Shown here in pieces: positions 5,412 through 5,962 of a stretch of 5,962 nt of DNA. Origin of the DNA: CAWUIO01 sp963922455. GTDB taxonomy: Bacteria; Bacteroidota; Bacteroidia; Cytophagales; Microscillaceae. The stretch is from NCBI GenBank assembly GCA_963922455.1, contig CAWUIO010000201.1, forward strand, positions 1 through 5,962, in the 5' to 3' direction. How positions within the stretch are numbered: the stretch's first letter is position 1; each line of letters begins with the position of its first letter. A model generated the notes under the pieces. It saw only the letters and a list, made by a program, of their open reading frames with translations, did not search any database and was not told the DNA's origin. The translations under genes were made by a program, and so were the position numbers.

Positions 5412-5954
5412 TTAATCATCTTCACGTTTTTTTGGTACATTTTGTCTTATCATCTTATTGATGATTCCTTGGAGCGTAAACATAAATCGATTATTTTGTT
5501 CAGTCCTTTCAAATGGTACATTTTTATCACCGAATCCATTTAAACCATTTCCTTGATGCGTAGCCAATCGCATAGCATTAATGTGAGAAAGGAATGAGCT
5601 AAACGTGTGAAATATTTCATGGGCTATAACAGTCATGTCAAAGTTTTCACCAGTTAGATTACCTCCTTGTAACTCATTAAAGAGATTTGCTCGTCCGTCA
5701 CTATCAAGTTCATTATTATAGAATCTTGGATTTAAAGCGATAGTCAAGACTCCATCAGCAGTCTCGGTGGGGGACAGCAATTGTGCTGGTGATATACTAC
5801 TTGGCCCATCAGAAAATTCAGACTCTGTACCAAGCCTGATTATTCCAGGATTCTCGGGACTACGTTTTTCGAAGAAGTCCGTCGCGCTACCAGAGTTAAT
5901 AGACACATCCCCCCTCCTGGCGCAAGCATAAGCGCAGCGGTGCTTGTGCCTCAT
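5412..5954 (-). CDS. toxin C-terminal tip with HExxH metallopeptidase motif (5' end uncertain, may run off window)
   Basis: The 180-aa frame carries TVIAHEIFHTF (108-118), a zinc-metallopeptidase HExxH signature with H112, E113 and H116. Downstream acidic residues E149 and E152 (PFERTEQNNRF) are candidates for the third zinc ligand. The preceding segment GVLTIALNPRFYNNEL (68-83) looks like the strand region before the active-site helix. Similar HExxH domains occur as C-terminal tips of Rhs and other polymorphic toxins in Bacteroidota. The first ~15 residues (MRHKHRCAYACARRG) are simply the translation of a GC palindrome, and the frame remains open to the window edge, so the ATG at 5954 is doubtful. 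A GTG at 5904-5906 with AGGAGG six bases upstream would give a 164-aa free-standing protein. No carrier domain is visible. It overlaps no neighbour, and the exported partner gene follows after 4 nt. Confidence 0.65.
   Translation of the reverse strand: MRHKHRCAYACARRGDVSINSGSATDFFEKRSPENPGIIRLGTESEFSDGPSSISPAQLLSPTETADGVLTIALNPRFYNNELDSDGRANLFNELQGGNLTGENFDMTVIAHEIFHTFSSFLSHINAMRLATHQGNGLNGFGDKNVPFERTEQNNRFMFTLQGIINKMIRQNVPKKREDD
5913..5918 (-). promoter_or_regulatory. possible ribosome binding site for a GTG start at 5906
   Basis: On the minus strand AGGAGG lies six bases before an in-frame GTG (5906-5904) of the HExxH tip. It is a perfect Shine-Dalgarno match in ideal position right at the repeat border. 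Bacteroidota seldom use such sites and the area is G-rich, so chance is possible. Confidence 0.3.
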
Positions 5955-5962
5955 CTTAGCGA
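5919..5962. repeat. GC-rich palindrome, divergent third copy of the module-border repeat
   Basis: GGCGCAAGCA (5919-5928) pairs with TGCTTGTGCC (5941-5950), ten positions with one G-T wobble. The first 15 bases match the start of the 94 bp repeats at 12 positions (pattern GGCGCARGYATAWGC), in the same orientation, and TAGCGA occurs near the far end as in those copies. Like copy 2 it abuts the 5' end of a toxin tip. It may continue beyond the window. Confidence 0.5.

Overview
The window looks like a piece of a Bacteroidota chromosome, probably near Saprospirales or Cytophagales. This rests on the style of its Rhs-core protein, its tyrosine recombinase of the Bacteroidetes type and its AT-rich coding regions interrupted by GC-rich intergenic repeats. 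The genus cannot be told from the sequence alone.

Left part (1-845): a ~110 bp structured repeat with a T-tract lies just downstream of a minus-strand gene for a Uma2/DUF820-family PD-(D/E)XK nuclease-like protein (182-766). A hairpin terminator (809-836) separates that gene from a 42-nt remnant of a tRNA-Val(TAC) gene (846-887). The remnant keeps the anticodon loop, variable loop, T-arm and 3' acceptor strand, but its 5' half is missing. About 140 bp further right is a plus-strand tyrosine recombinase (1031-2272). A 3' tRNA fragment beside an integrase is the classic signature of an integrated element's end, so the element should extend rightwards from about position 888.

Middle (2273-2873): a GC-rich non-coding stretch full of small palindromes, followed by a 94 bp repeat (2548-2641), a G-poor stretch and a strong hairpin terminator (2720-2756).

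Right part (2874-5962, all minus strand): two consecutive modules with the same build. Each has, in transcription order, a GC-rich palindromic repeat, a polymorphic-toxin C-terminal tip lacking most of its carrier protein, and a small gene with a signal peptide starting 4-10 nt after the tip's stop. Module 1 is an Rhs-core fragment ending in a domain that resembles SleB/CwlJ-type cell-wall hydrolases (3634 to about 4619), plus an exported 249-aa partner (2874-3623). Module 2 is a tip with an HExxH metallopeptidase motif (5412 to the right edge), plus an exported 167-aa partner (4904-5407). Module 1 is bracketed by direct copies of the 94 bp repeat about 96% identical (2548-2641 and 4620-4713). 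A divergent relative of that repeat begins module 2 (5919-5962). A second copy of the ~110 bp structured repeat sits between the modules (4770-4879).

Interpretation: this appears to be an integrase-associated array of orphan toxin-tip/immunity cassettes separated by recombinogenic repeats, a likely reservoir for tip swapping in Rhs or other polymorphic toxins. The toxin and immunity roles are inferred from architecture and motifs. The repeat coordinates, truncation points and gene spacings are read directly from the sequence.
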